DNA from: Pyxidicoccus parkwaysis
GTDB lineage: Bacteria; Myxococcota; Myxococcia; Myxococcales; Myxococcaceae
Direction of reading: 5' to 3'
DNA length: 64,000 nucleotides
Assembly: GCF_017301735.1 (NCBI RefSeq)
Contig: NZ_CP071090.1
Span: forward strand, 4,268,001-4,332,000
Below the pieces are notes generated by a model that ran no database searches, was not told the origin of the DNA, and worked only from the letters and a program-made list of their open reading frames with translations. Every line of letters starts with the position of its first letter. The stretch's first letter is position 1. This document shows, piece after piece, positions 1 to 9,666 of the stretch. The translations under genes and the position numbers were made by a program.

Positions 1-3000
1 ACGCCACCTGGTTCGCCCAGACATCGACTTCGGCATACGTGAGCGAGACGTCACCGGAGACCACGGCGAGTGCCGTGGGCGTCCGCGCGACCTGGGCCTC
101 GAACAGCGCAGGCACGGTAGCGGTGGAACGGGAGCCCGCGCCCCGCGCGTTCCACTCCACGACCATCTGGCGCCATTCTTCACGCGGCATGAGGGACAGG
201 TCGCGGACGCGCCGCTCCGGGTCGCTGACGCCGTCCTCCAGCAACAGGCGCAGGTGGTTCAGCAACCGCGAGGCCGTCTCCGGCTCGAACAGGTCGGTGC
301 TCACCTCCAGGTTGGTGGCGAAACCCTCCGGCGTGTCCGTGACGTTGAGGCGCAGGTCGAACTTCGCGGTCTGGCTCGGCTGCTCCAGGACGCGCAGCCG
401 CAGGCCCGGCATGGAGATTTCGGGCAGCGGGTCCTCCTGCAGGACGATCATCGCCTGCACGAGCGGACCGCGGCCCAGGTCGCGCTCGGGCGCGAGCGCC
501 TTCACCAGCTCCTCGAAGGGCGCGTCCTGATGCGCGAAGGCGCCCAGCACCGTCTCGCGCGCGCGGCCGATGAGCTCGCGGAACGTCGGCGCTCCGGCGG
601 TCGACACGCGCAGCACCAGCGTGTTGACGAAGCAGCCGATGAGCCCTTCCACCTCGGTCCTGTCGCGCCCGGAGACGGGCGTGCCGACGCAGAGGTCTTC
701 CTGTCCGCCATGCCGGGACAGCAGCGCGGTGAAGCCCGCGAGCAGCACCATGAAGGGCGTGACGCCCTCGCGCAGGGCCAGGGCCTTCACCTGCCGGGAC
801 AGCTCGGCGCCCAGCATCGCCCCACGGCTCGTTCCCCGACTGCTCCGCACGGCGGGGCGCGGATGGTCCGTGGGCAACTCCAGGGCCCGAGGCGCGCCGT
901 CCAGCCGCGTACGCCAGTACGCGAGCTGCGACTCCAGCGCGTCCCCGTGCAGCCACTCGCGCTGCCACGAAGCGAAGTCCACGTACTGCACCGAGGGCTC
1001 CGGCAGCGGAGACTCGCGGCCCGTGGAGAAGGCGCGGTAGAGCGCCGCCACCTCGCGCACCAGCACGCCGAGGGACCACCCGTCCGATACGAGGTGGTGC
1101 AGCACAAGCAGCAACGAGTGCTCGCGCGCATCGAGCTGGAACAACATCGCGCGCAGCGGCGGGCCCGACGCGAGGTCGAAAGGCCGCAGGGCCTCCTCCC
1201 CTACCCGCCGCTCGACCTCCGCCGGACGCGTGGATTCGGAGAACGACGTCAGGTCCACCTGGGCCAGCGTGAGGCGAACCTCGGATGAGATGCGCTGGAC
1301 GGGCGTACCGGCCTCGTCACGGAAGGTGGCGCGAAGGATGGCATGGCGCCGGACGACTTCGCGCAGGCAGCGCTCCAGCATGCCCACGTCGAGCGACCCG
1401 TCCACGCGAACGAGCACGGCCTCGTTGTACGCGGAGCCGCCCGGCTCGAGCTGCTCCAGGAACCACAGTCGCTGCTGCGCGAAGGACAGCGGAAGTGCGC
1501 CCTCTTGGGAACGCGGAACGAGAGGCGGCACCTGATGACCCGACGCGCGCGGGAGCGCATCGATTCGCGCTGCGAGCGCGGCCGGAGTTGCGGCCTCGAA
1601 GAGCTCGCGCAGGTGCAGGGACACGCCGAAGGATTCGCGGATTCGCGAGGCCGCCCGCGTCGCGAGCAGTGAGTGTCCTCCCAGCGCGAAGAAGTCATCA
1701 TTCGCACCGACGCGCGGTACGCCCAACAGTGACGACCACAGCTCGGCCACGCGCCGCTCGGTCTCCGTCCGGGGCGCGACGTACTCGCGAGTCGAGGCGC
1801 GTGCGCCCTCGGGCGCCGGGAGCGCCTTGCGGTCCACCTTGCCATTCGGCGTCAGCGGGAGCGCGTCGAGCGTCACGACATTCGACGGCACCAGGTGCTC
1901 GGGCAGGGAGCTCCGCGCGAAGGCGCGCAGCGAGTCCTCTGAGAGCGTCGCATCCGGCCGGGGCACGACATACGCCACGAGGCGTGCGCTGCCGGGCACA
2001 TCCTCGCGAGCCACCACCACCGCCTGCCGCACGCCGGGATGCCGCGCGAACACGGCTTCAATCTCTCCCGGCTCCACACGGAAGCCACGGACCTTGAGCT
2101 GGTGGTCCACGCGCCCCAGGAACTCCACCCTGCCATCCGCACGCCAGCGCGCACGGTCTCCCGTCCGATACATCCGCGCACCGGCATGGCCGCCGAACGG
2201 GTCCGGAAGGAAGCGCTCTGCCGTCAGCTCCGGCCGCGCGTGATAGCCACGTGCGACACCCACGCCGCCGATGAACAGCTCACCGGGCACGCCAATGGGC
2301 GCAGGCCGCAATTCCGCGTCCAGGACGTAGAGCGAGGTGTTCGCGATGGGCGTCCCGATGGGAATCGGCCCTGGCTCCGTGCCGACCCGATGCGTGGAGG
2401 ACCAGATGGTCGTCTCCGTCGGGCCGTACATGTTGAGCAGCGCCCCGCCCACGGTGTCCCGCAGCTTCGCGGCCAGGTCCAACGGGAGCGCCTCGCCGCC
2501 CACCAGCATCCGCTCCAGGCCCGCGAGCGCGCCCGGTGCATCCGGCTCCAGCAGCAGCGCCTGCGCGAGCGAGGGCGTCACCTGGAGGTGCGTGACACCG
2601 TGCCGCCGGAGCTGCGCGGGCACCGTCCCGCCATCCCGGCCCTGGAGTCGGAAGTCACGCTCGGCGCGCTGCCGCACGGCGTCCAGCGCCGGCAGGTGGG
2701 CCAGCACCGTGTCCGTGTCCACGCCGAAGTCGATAAGGCACGCCACCTCGTCCACGCCGAGCGCGTCGATGCGTGCCACCTGCTCGCGGCAGGTGCGCGG
2801 AGTGCCGAAGAGGCCACCGGTCTCGAAGAACCGCGCGAAGGCCCGGTCCGTGAGCGTGCTCAGGTCCTCCGGCCGGACAGAGCCGGGCTCCAGGTCCATG
2901 CCGAGCGTGCGCCCCAGCCCGCGCATCAGGTCCGCGGAGCTGCTGAGATACCGGCGCAGCGGCCCTTCCACCGTCTCACGCACGCGCTCCACGTCCTGCC

Positions 3001-6000
3001 CCACGAAGGTGTGGAGCATCAGCGTCACGTGGCCCTCGCCCGGGTGGCCCGCCTCACGCCAGGACTCGCGGTAGAGGGCGATGCGCTCGCGCAGTTCCTC
3101 CCAGCGCTGGCCGAGCAGGTGTGTGAGCACGCCCGCGCCCATGCGCCCCGCGTCGCGGAAGGTGTCCGGGTTGCCGGCGGCGGTGAGCCAGATGGGCAGC
3201 TCGCGCTGTACGGGGCTGGGGCGGATACGGACCTCGACCGGTTCACCGGTGCCATTGGGCAGCTTCACGGCGTCGCCGCGCCACAGGCGCCGCACCAGGT
3301 CCAGGTCCTTCCGGGACTGTTCACGCCGCTCCGAGTACCGCTCCGGCGCGAGCACGAAGTCATTCGCGTGCCAGCCCGCGGCCACCGAGATGCCCACGCG
3401 TCCGTTGGACAGGTTGTCGACGAAGGACCACTCCTCCGCCACGCGCACCGGGTGGTGCAGCGGCAGGACGACACTGCCGGCGCGGATGTCCACACGCCGG
3501 GTAATCGCCGCGACCGCGGCGCTCGTCAGTGCCGGACTCGGGTAGAGCCCGCCGAACGAGTGCAGGTGCCGCTCGGGAGTCCATACGGCCTCGAAGCCAT
3601 GCTGGTCCGCGAAGCGTGCGCCCTCCATCAGCAGCCGGTACCGCTCCGCGCCCGGGGTGCCATCGTCCGCGGCGAAGTAGAAGAGGCTGAAGCCCAGCGG
3701 CCTTCGGCGCGAGGAGGTGGACCTGCGAGGCGCGGCGGCCAGCGCCCCCTGCTCTCCCTGCACGGCGACCTTGAAGCCTCGCGACAGCGTCCAGAGCAAC
3801 TCCAGCACGGAGATGTCGAAGGACACGCTCGTCACCGCGAGCCACGTGCCCGGCGTCGCACCGACGCGCGCATCCATGCCGGTGAAGAAGCTGGCGACGT
3901 TGCGGTGCGGAATGAGCACGCCCTTCGGACGCCCGGTGGAGCCGGACGTGTAGAGCACATACGCGAGGTTGTCGGGCCGCACGCCGCACGCGGGAGGCGT
4001 CTGCGCCTCGTCGGGCCCCGTGAGTGGATCCAACAACACCACGGTGCGTCCACTGGCCTGGAACGCCGAAGCGAGGTGCCGGTGCGCGAGCACCACGGGC
4101 GCTCCCGCGTCCTCCAGCATGAGCGCCAGTCGGGCCTCGGGGTACGACGGGTCCAGCGGCAGGTATGCGCCGCCCGCTTTGAGGATGCCGAGCAGGCCCA
4201 CCACGAGGTCCACCGAGCGGTCCGCGCAGAATCCGACGATGGACTCCGGACCCACGCCCTGCTCGCGCAGCCGCCACGCTACCGCATTGGCCCGCCGGTC
4301 CAGCGCGCCCCACGTGAGCTCCACGTCGCCGCAGACCACGGCCACCGTTTCGGGCGTGCGCGCGGCCCGGGCTTCGATGAGCGTGTGGATGCACGCGTCC
4401 TCGAAGTCGGTGCGCGTGTCATTCCACTCCACCAACACCTGGCGACGCTCAGGCTCTGGGAGGAATGAGAGCGCGGAGGTGCGTTCGTCGGGATTCGCGA
4501 CGACCGCCTCCAGCAACACCCGCAACCGCTGAGCGAGCCGCGAGGCAGTGGCCGCGTCGAAGAGGTCCGTGGCGTATTCGAGCCAGCCCTCCAGTCCGTC
4601 CGCGCCACGCGCGAGCGAGAGGGTCAGGTCGTACGGCGTGGCACCGGGGTCCACGTCGACGCGGCGGGCCTCCAGCCCGGGCAGCGCGAGCGAAGACCCC
4701 GGCTCCGGCTGGAGCACGAACAGCACCTGGAACAGCGGCGCGCGCGAGCGATCTCTCGCGGGCTGCACGGCATCCACCACTCGCTCGAAGGGAACGCCTC
4801 GGTGGGCGAATGCCTCCAGCGTGGCCTCGCGAGTCCGGCCCAGCAGCTCACGGAAGCGCGGCGCACCGGCCAGCGAGCCACGCAGCACGAGCAGCTCGAG
4901 GAAGCAGCCAATCAAGCCCTCCAGCCCGGCCCGGTCCCGTCCATTCACGGGAGTGCCGATGCAGAGGTCGTCCTGCCCCGAGTGCCGCGACAGCAGCACC
5001 TGGAACGCCGCGAGCAGCGTCATGAACAGCGTGGCGCCTTCACTCCGCCCGAGCTCCTCCAGCCGGGCCGTGAGCGACGCGGGGACATGCAGCGCAACGC
5101 GCGCGCCCGAATAGGAAGGCACGGGAGGACGCGCATGGTCCGTGGGAAGCTCCAGCGCCGCCGGAGCCCCCGCCAGTCGCTGCTTCCACCACTCCAGCGA
5201 AGCGGAGTCGTCGAGCTGCCGGCGCCACCGCGCGAAGTCGGGATACTGGAACGGAAGCGGCGGCAGTGTGGCCGTACCCGAGAGGAGCGCGCTCAGCTCG
5301 CGCGCCAGGATGGCGAAGGAGCCTCCATCCGAGACGATGTGGTGCATCACCACGACGAGCAGGTGCTCGTGTGCGTCGAGACGAATCAACGTGAGCCGGA
5401 GCAGCGGCCCCGTCGCGAGGTCGAACGGAGCGCGCGCCTCTTCCCGCGCGAGCCGCAGCGCCTCTGCCTCCCGATTCTCAGTCGGCGTGTCGCGAAGGTC
5501 CACGCGGCGTATCAACGGCGCCTGCGTGGGCGCAGTAAGCACGGAAGGCGTCCCGTCCTCCTCGCGGAACGTGGCACGAAGCGCCGCGTGCCGGGCCACG
5601 ATGGCCGCGAAGGCGGACTCCAGCGCCGGCTCGTTCAGCGCACCACTGAGCCGCAGCGCTGCGGGCAGGTGGTACGCGGGACTGCCATGGTGAAGCTGCT
5701 CGAAGAGCCACAGTCGCTGCTGCGCGGCCGAGAGCGGAGCCGGGTGCTCATCGTTGCCACGAGCCAACACCGGATGCGCCGTCGCCTCACGCGCCTCGAA
5801 AATCGTACGCGCAAGCCCCGTCACGGTGGGCCCTTGGAGCAGGACCTCCATGCGGAGGACGGTGCCCAGGGACTCGACGTCGTTCGCGAGCTCGACGGCG
5901 CCCAGCGAGTCCAGACCGAAGGACGTAATCGGCACATCGCGCGCCAGCGTCTCGGGCGAGACACGGAGCCGGCCCGCGATGCGCGCCAGCAGCCACGTCT

Positions 6001-7822
6001 CCAGCTCTTCGACGGTGGTCGGCTGCGCGGGCGCGGCCGGAGCAGCCTCCCGTGCACTCCCCTCACCCGTGTCCGACTCACGCCACGTCAGCACCGCCCG
6101 AGCCGTCCCGGCGAGCAGCTCCGCACGGCATGCACGGCGCTGAATCTTCCCGCTCGACGTCTTGGGCAGCGCGCCCGGCTCGATGAGCACGAGCGTGTGG
6201 AGCTGCACCTCATGCGCCTCGGAGAGTCCCCGGCGCACGGCGGCCACCAGCTCCTCCGGTGTCCACGGCTTGCGCGTGTCCACCTCGTACATCACCGCGA
6301 GCCGCTCCTCGCCCTCCACCTCGATGGAGAACGCGGCACCACAGCCGGGCCTCAGCGCGGAGTGGCTGCGCTCAATCGATAGCTCCAGGTCCTGCGGGTG
6401 CAGGTTGCGCCCACGAAGGATGATGAGGTCCTTGCGCCGGCCCACGACGAACAGCTCACCGTCGCGCAGCAGGCCCAGGTCTCCCGTACGCAGGAAACGC
6501 CGTCCACTCGCGTCGTCCTCGAGCGTCGCGCCAAAGGCCGCCTCGCTCTCCTCCGGGCGCTCCCAATAGCCGTGCGCCACGCTCGGGCCGGAGACCCAGA
6601 CCTCGCCCACCCGCTCCGGCGGGCACGCGCGGCGCGTCTCCGGGTCTACGACGAGCAGCGTCTGGTCCGGCATCGTCCCGCCACACCCGACGAGCGGCCG
6701 CGAGCCAGGGCCTTCCGCCACCTCCACCGCCTCGTTCCTCTCGAGCGCCGTCGCGTCCCAGGTGCGCGTGAGCACGCCCTCGCCCTTGCGCCCTCCCGAG
6801 GCGATCAACGTGCCCTCCGCCAGGCCGTAGCAGGGATACAGCGCGCCACCCTGGAACCCGGCCGGGGCGAACGCCTCGACGAAGCGCGACATCACCTCCG
6901 GGCGGATGGGCTCTGCGCCGCAGAAGGCCAGGTCCCAGCGGCGCAGGTCGAGCCCCTCGCGCTCGGCGGGAGGCACCTTCCGGATGCACAAATCAAACGC
7001 GAAGCATGGGCCTCCGCTGATGGTGCCACCGAAGCGCGTCAGCGCCTCCAGCCAGAAGCGCGGCCTCCGCAGGAACGCGAGCGGCGACATGAGCGCCACG
7101 GGGATGCTCGCATACAGCGGCTGGAGGATGCCGCCGATGAGCCCCATGTCGTGATACGGCGGCAGCCAGATGACACCCACGCTGTCGTCGCGCACCTGGA
7201 AGGCGTGCGAAATCAACTTCAGGTTGTGCAGCAGGTTGCCGTGGCTGAGCTGCACGCCCTTCGGGTCACCCGTGGAGCCGGACGTGTATTGCAGGAACGC
7301 CAGCGTGTCCCACGCGGGCGACGGCTCCGGACGCTTCCACCCGGACTCCGTGCCCTCGGGCAGCGCATCCGTCGCCACCCAGCGCAGCGAGGCCAGTTCC
7401 GGCGCACCCTCGAAGAGGCTCTCGCCCATCTCCTGGATGAAGGCCGTGGTGAGCACGACGCTCGCACGCGCATCGCGGATGATGGCGCGCAGCCGGGGCA
7501 GCGTGCGCTCCAGCCGCATCGGGTCCGGCGGATACGCGGGCACGGCGACCAGCCCCGCGTAGAGACACCCGAAGAAGCCCGCGATGTATTCGAGCCCCGG
7601 CGGATACAGGAGCACCGCCCGCTCGCCCGCGCGCGAGAGCGCCTGCAGCGCCGCGCCGATGCGACGGGCGCGAAGCTCCAGCCCCGCGTAGCTGAGAACC
7701 GCGTCGTCGCCGCCGTCCTCGAGGAAGGTATAGAGCGCCGTCTCACCGTGCGTATCAGCGCGGGTTTCGAGCAGCTCCAGAAGAGTCGCAGCCGGGGGGG
7801 TTCGCGCGCGCGGAGGGGACAT
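1..7822 (-). CDS. Lipopeptide NRPS, 5' part (FAAL-ACP-C-A[monooxygenase]-PCP-C-A), truncated by window
   Basis: The open frame runs without a stop from ATG at 7822 to the window edge (about 2607 codons). Order by residue: fatty acyl-AMP ligase 1-570 (YTSGSTGDPKGV, then GRNLHPQDLE near 474, typical of FAAL); ACP with FGLDSL, Ser639; condensation domain with HHIVSDGG near 826; adenylation domain interrupted by a luciferase-like monooxygenase; PCP with LGGHSL near 2047; condensation domain with HHLVSDGW near 2242; start of a second adenylation domain (LTYAEVD). The specificity residues of the split A domain read D-I-L-Q-L-G-M-I-W, a glycine-type code. Inferred role: activates a fatty acid, couples it to glycine that may be alpha-hydroxylated, then continues. 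No good ribosome site is seen before 7822, but the FAAL begins within 15 residues of it. Divergent from the ABC exporter at 7931. Confidence 0.93.
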   Translation of the reverse strand, partial: MSPPRARTPPAATLLELLETRADTHGETALYTFLEDGGDDAVLSYAGLELRARRIGAALQALSRAGERAVLLYPPGLEYIAGFFGCLYAGLVAVPAYPPDPMRLERTLPRLRAIIRDARASVVLTTAFIQEMGESLFEGAPELASLRWVATDALPEGTESGWKRPEPSPAWDTLAFLQYTSGSTGDPKGVQLSHGNLLHNLKLISHAFQVRDDSVGVIWLPPYHDMGLIGGILQPLYASIPVALMSPLAFLRRPRFWLEALTRFGGTISGGPCFAFDLCIRKVPPAEREGLDLRRWDLAFCGAEPIRPEVMSRFVEAFAPAGFQGGALYPCYGLAEGTLIASGGRKGEGVLTRTWDATALERNEAVEVAEGPGSRPLVGCGGTMPDQTLLVVDPETRRACPPERVGEVWVSGPSVAHGYWERPEESEAAFGATLEDDASGRRFLRTGDLGLLRDGELFVVGRRKDLIILRGRNLHPQDLELSIERSHSALRPGCGAAFSIEVEGEERLAVMYEVDTRKPWTPEELVAAVRRGLSEAHEVQLHTLVLIEPGALPKTSSGKIQRRACRAELLAGTARAVLTWRESDTGEGSAREAAPAAPAQPTTVEELETWLLARIAGRLRVSPETLARDVPITSFGLDSLGAVELANDVESLGTVLRMEVLLQGPTVTGLARTIFEAREATAHPVLARGNDEHPAPLSAAQQRLWLFEQLHHGSPAYHLPAALRLSGALNEPALESAFAAIVARHAALRATFREEDGTPSVLTAPTQAPLIRRVDLRDTPTENREAEALRLAREEARAPFDLATGPLLRLTLIRLDAHEHLLVVVMHHIVSDGGSFAILARELSALLSGTATLPPLPFQYPDFARWRRQLDDSASLEWWKQRLAGAPAALELPTDHARPPVPSYSGARVALHVPASLTARLEELGRSEGATLFMTLLAAFQVLLSRHSGQDDLCIGTPVNGRDRAGLEGLIGCFLELLVLRGSLAGAPRFRELLGRTREATLEAFAHRGVPFERVVDAVQPARDRSRAPLFQVLFVLQPEPGSSLALPGLEARRVDVDPGATPYDLTLSLARGADGLEGWLEYATDLFDAATASRLAQRLRVLLEAVVANPDERTSALSFLPEPERRQVLVEWNDTRTDFEDACIHTLIEARAARTPETVAVVCGDVELTWGALDRRANAVAWRLREQGVGPESIVGFCADRSVDLVVGLLGILKAGGAYLPLDPSYPEARLALMLEDAGAPVVLAHRHLASAFQASGRTVVLLDPLTGPDEAQTPPACGVRPDNLAYVLYTSGSTGRPKGVLIPHRNVASFFTGMDARVGATPGTWLAVTSVSFDISVLELLWTLSRGFKVAVQGEQGALAAAPRRSTSSRRRPLGFSLFYFAADDGTPGAERYRLLMEGARFADQHGFEAVWTPERHLHSFGGLYPSPALTSAAVAAITRRVDIRAGSVVLPLHHPVRVAEEWSFVDNLSNGRVGISVAAGWHANDFVLAPERYSERREQSRKDLDLVRRLWRGDAVKLPNGTGEPVEVRIRPSPVQRELPIWLTAAGNPDTFRDAGRMGAGVLTHLLGQRWEELRERIALYRESWREAGHPGEGHVTLMLHTFVGQDVERVRETVEGPLRRYLSSSADLMRGLGRTLGMDLEPGSVRPEDLSTLTDRAFARFFETGGLFGTPRTCREQVARIDALGVDEVACLIDFGVDTDTVLAHLPALDAVRQRAERDFRLQGRDGGTVPAQLRRHGVTHLQVTPSLAQALLLEPDAPGALAGLERMLVGGEALPLDLAAKLRDTVGGALLNMYGPTETTIWSSTHRVGTEPGPIPIGTPIANTSLYVLDAELRPAPIGVPGELFIGGVGVARGYHARPELTAERFLPDPFGGHAGARMYRTGDRARWRADGRVEFLGRVDHQLKVRGFRVEPGEIEAVFARHPGVRQAVVVAREDVPGSARLVAYVVPRPDATLSEDSLRAFARSSLPEHLVPSNVVTLDALPLTPNGKVDRKALPAPEGARASTREYVAPRTETERRVAELWSSLLGVPRVGANDDFFALGGHSLLATRAASRIRESFGVSLHLRELFEAATPAALAARIDALPRASGHQVPPLVPRSQEGALPLSFAQQRLWFLEQLEPGGSAYNEAVLVRVDGSLDVGMLERCLREVVRRHAILRATFRDEAGTPVQRISSEVRLTLAQVDLTSFSESTRPAEVERRVGEEALRPFDLASGPPLRAMLFQLDAREHSLLLVLHHLVSDGWSLGVLVREVAALYRAFSTGRESPLPEPSVQYVDFASWQREWLHGDALESQLAYWRTRLDGAPRALELPTDHPRPAVRSSRGTSRGAMLGAELSRQVKALALREGVTPFMVLLAGFTALLSRHGGQEDLCVGTPVSGRDRTEVEGLIGCFVNTLVLRVSTAGAPTFRELIGRARETVLGAFAHQDAPFEELVKALAPERDLGRGPLVQAMIVLQEDPLPEISMPGLRLRVLEQPSQTAKFDLRLNVTDTPEGFATNLEVSTDLFEPETASRLLNHLRLLLEDGVSDPERRVRDLSLMPREEWRQMVVEWNARGAGSRSTATVPALFEAQVARTPTALAVVSGDVSLTYAEVDVWANQVA
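2690..3702 (-). other. Luciferase-like monooxygenase domain embedded in the glycine A domain
   Basis: About 335 residues sit inside the A domain, after the A4 motif (SFDIS at about 3820-3805) and before the segment that resumes with VTHLQVTPS and NMYGPTE. The insert starts RRPLGFSLFYFAADD and contains EAVWTPERHLHSFGGLYPSP, AGWHANDFVLAPERY, PIWLTAAGNPDTF and GAGVLTHLLG. These are hallmarks of the FMN-dependent bacterial-luciferase-like family specific to natural-product synthetases. The nearest known logic is the glycine module of myxothiazol and melithiazol synthetases (MtaG, MelG), where an embedded oxygenase hydroxylates glycine at the alpha carbon. Both halves of the A domain keep their core motifs, so it looks functional. 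Confidence 0.88.
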
Positions 7823-7930
7823 GGTCGCCAGAGGGGAGACAGCCTGGATATCTTCGCTGGTGAGCCTTGTGCAACCTAGGCTAAGAACACTCGGTATCCG
7901 GCTCTGTCTCACGTGGAAGGAATCAACAGC
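7823..7930. promoter_or_regulatory. Divergent promoter region between NRPS and its probable exporter
   Basis: A 108-base gap separates the divergent starts of the NRPS (7822, minus) and the ABC exporter (7931, plus). It must hold both promoters and so could co-regulate the two genes. I see no convincing -35/-10 pair or long palindrome in it. The exporter's ribosome site GGAAGGA lies at 7915-7921. Confidence 0.5.
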
Positions 7931-9631
7931 GTGAACCTGCTCCTCCTGCTCCTGCGCAGGTCACGCGGAGCCGTGATACTGGCAGTGTGTTTCGGGCTCG
8001 TGACGGGCGCCGCGAGCGCGGGGCTCATCGCCCACATCAACGCCGTGCTGGCCAGCGGCGGCACACTGGCGGACCGCGGCACGGTGCTCGGCTTCATGGC
8101 ACTGGGAGTGCTGATGCTGGGGGCCCGTATCGCCTCGCAGTTATTGCTGACCCGGCTCCAGACGGGAACGACCTTCGCCCTGAGGGATGAGCTCAGCCAG
8201 CGCATCCTCGCGACACCGCTGCGCCGGTTGGAGGAGCTGGGCACACATCGGCTACTGGCGACGCTGGTGGACGACGTCCAGTCCGTCACGCAGGGGTTGC
8301 TGTGTCTCCCACCGCTGCTCATCAACGGCGGCATCATCCTGGGATGTCTCACCTGGCTCGCGGTGATGTCTCGCGTGGTGTTCTTCGCGCTGCTCATCTT
8401 CGCGATACTGGGTGTCGCAAGTTACCTGCTCCCCACGCGGCGCATCGTCGGGCTGCTTCGTGAGTCTCGCCGGACGGATGACCGCTTCTTCAGGGACCTG
8501 CGCTCGCTGACGAACGGGCTGAAGGAGTTGAAGCTCCACCGCGAGCGCCGCGCGGCGTTCCTCACGCAGGAGTTGTTCCCCACGGCGGAGGAACTGAAAC
8601 AGCTCCAGGTGCGGGTCTCCACGCTCCACACCTTCACGACGAGCTGGGGCATGAGCCTGTTCTTCTTCTTCATCGGGCTCTTGCTCTTCGCGCTGCCGGG
8701 CATCGCTCCGGTGTCTCCGTCGACGCTGGTGGGCTACACGCTCGCCGTCCTCTACCTCCAGCAGCCGCTCGACTCGACGATGACGCTCTTGCCCATGCTG
8801 GGCGCGGGCACCGTCGCGCTCCAGCACATCGACGCGCTGGCGCTCGCGTCACCGGCCCCAACGGAAGAGACACTCCCTCCCGCAAGACTCACCGCGTCAC
8901 CGGCCCGCATCGACCTCGTCGGCGTCACCCATGCGTACCGGCGCGAGGGAGAGGACACGCCCTTCACGCTGGGTCCCATCCACCTGACGCTGCGGCCGGG
9001 CGAAGTCCTCTTCGTGGTGGGCGGCAACGGCAGCGGCAAGACGACGCTCGCCAAGCTCATCACCGGCCTCTACGCGCCCGAGTCCGGCGAGCTTCGCGTC
9101 GACGGGAAGCCGGTGGCCGAGGCGGAGCGCGAGCAGTACCGCCAGCTCTTCTCGACGGTGTTCTCGGACTTCCACCTCTTCGACACGCTGCTGGGCCTGG
9201 CGCCCGGCGCGGTGGCGGAGCGGGCGCGCGCCTACCTCCAGCGGCTCCAGTTGGACCGCAAGGTGCGCATCGACGCGAGCGGCGCGCTCTCCACCACGGA
9301 GCTGTCCGCCGGTCAGCGCAAGCGGCTGGCGCTGCTGACGGCGTACCTGGAGGACCGGCCCGTGTACCTCTTCGACGAGTGGGCCGCGGACCAGGACCCC
9401 ATGTTCAAGGAGGTCTTCTACCGGGAGTTGCTTCCGGACCTGAAGGCGGCCGGCAAGGCCGTGGTCGTCATCAGCCACGACAACCGGTACTTCGACGTGG
9501 CGGACCGGCTGGTGCGGCTGGACTCTGGCGCCATCGTCGCGGACGAATCCCAAAAGCGGAACACCGACGGGTCCGAGCCCTCTCCGGCCGCAAGTCCCTC
9601 GGCTGCAAGCGGGACGGGCTTGCGCCTATAG
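7931..9631 (+). CDS. Cyclic-peptide-type ABC exporter (SyrD/PvdE-like, fused TM-ATPase)
   Basis: A 566-residue half-transporter with about six membrane segments in residues 1-300, then an ATPase domain: Walker A GGNGSGKTT near residue 364, signature LSAGQRKR near 457, Walker B VYLFDEWAADQDP near 478. The helical part and the LSAGQRKR / FDEWAADQDP pattern are those of the SyrD/PvdE family, which moves lipopeptides or siderophore precursors across the inner membrane. I chose GTG at 7931 because GGAAGGA precedes it by nine bases; an in-frame GTG at 7913 lacks a site. Position next to and divergent from the lipopeptide NRPS suggests it exports that product, but the myxochelin locus is close enough that this is not certain. 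Confidence 0.9.
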   Translation: MNLLLLLLRRSRGAVILAVCFGLVTGAASAGLIAHINAVLASGGTLADRGTVLGFMALGVLMLGARIASQLLLTRLQTGTTFALRDELSQRILATPLRRLEELGTHRLLATLVDDVQSVTQGLLCLPPLLINGGIILGCLTWLAVMSRVVFFALLIFAILGVASYLLPTRRIVGLLRESRRTDDRFFRDLRSLTNGLKELKLHRERRAAFLTQELFPTAEELKQLQVRVSTLHTFTTSWGMSLFFFFIGLLLFALPGIAPVSPSTLVGYTLAVLYLQQPLDSTMTLLPMLGAGTVALQHIDALALASPAPTEETLPPARLTASPARIDLVGVTHAYRREGEDTPFTLGPIHLTLRPGEVLFVVGGNGSGKTTLAKLITGLYAPESGELRVDGKPVAEAEREQYRQLFSTVFSDFHLFDTLLGLAPGAVAERARAYLQRLQLDRKVRIDASGALSTTELSAGQRKRLALLTAYLEDRPVYLFDEWAADQDPMFKEVFYRELLPDLKAAGKAVVVISHDNRYFDVADRLVRLDSGAIVADESQKRNTDGSEPSPAASPSAASGTGLRL

Positions 9632-9666
9632 TCGCGCCACTTCCCATTCCTGTCTTGAAGACCTCC

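Noticed and set aside
2039-4468. Long plus-strand frame of 809 codons antisense to the first NRPS
   Set aside because: Arg/His/Pro-rich translation with no motifs; it is the GC-driven shadow of the NRPS on the other strand.
9379-9666. N-terminal extension of the FadL-like frame into the ABC gene
   Set aside because: A standard signal peptide begins at 9667; the extension overlaps the ATPase domain of the exporter.
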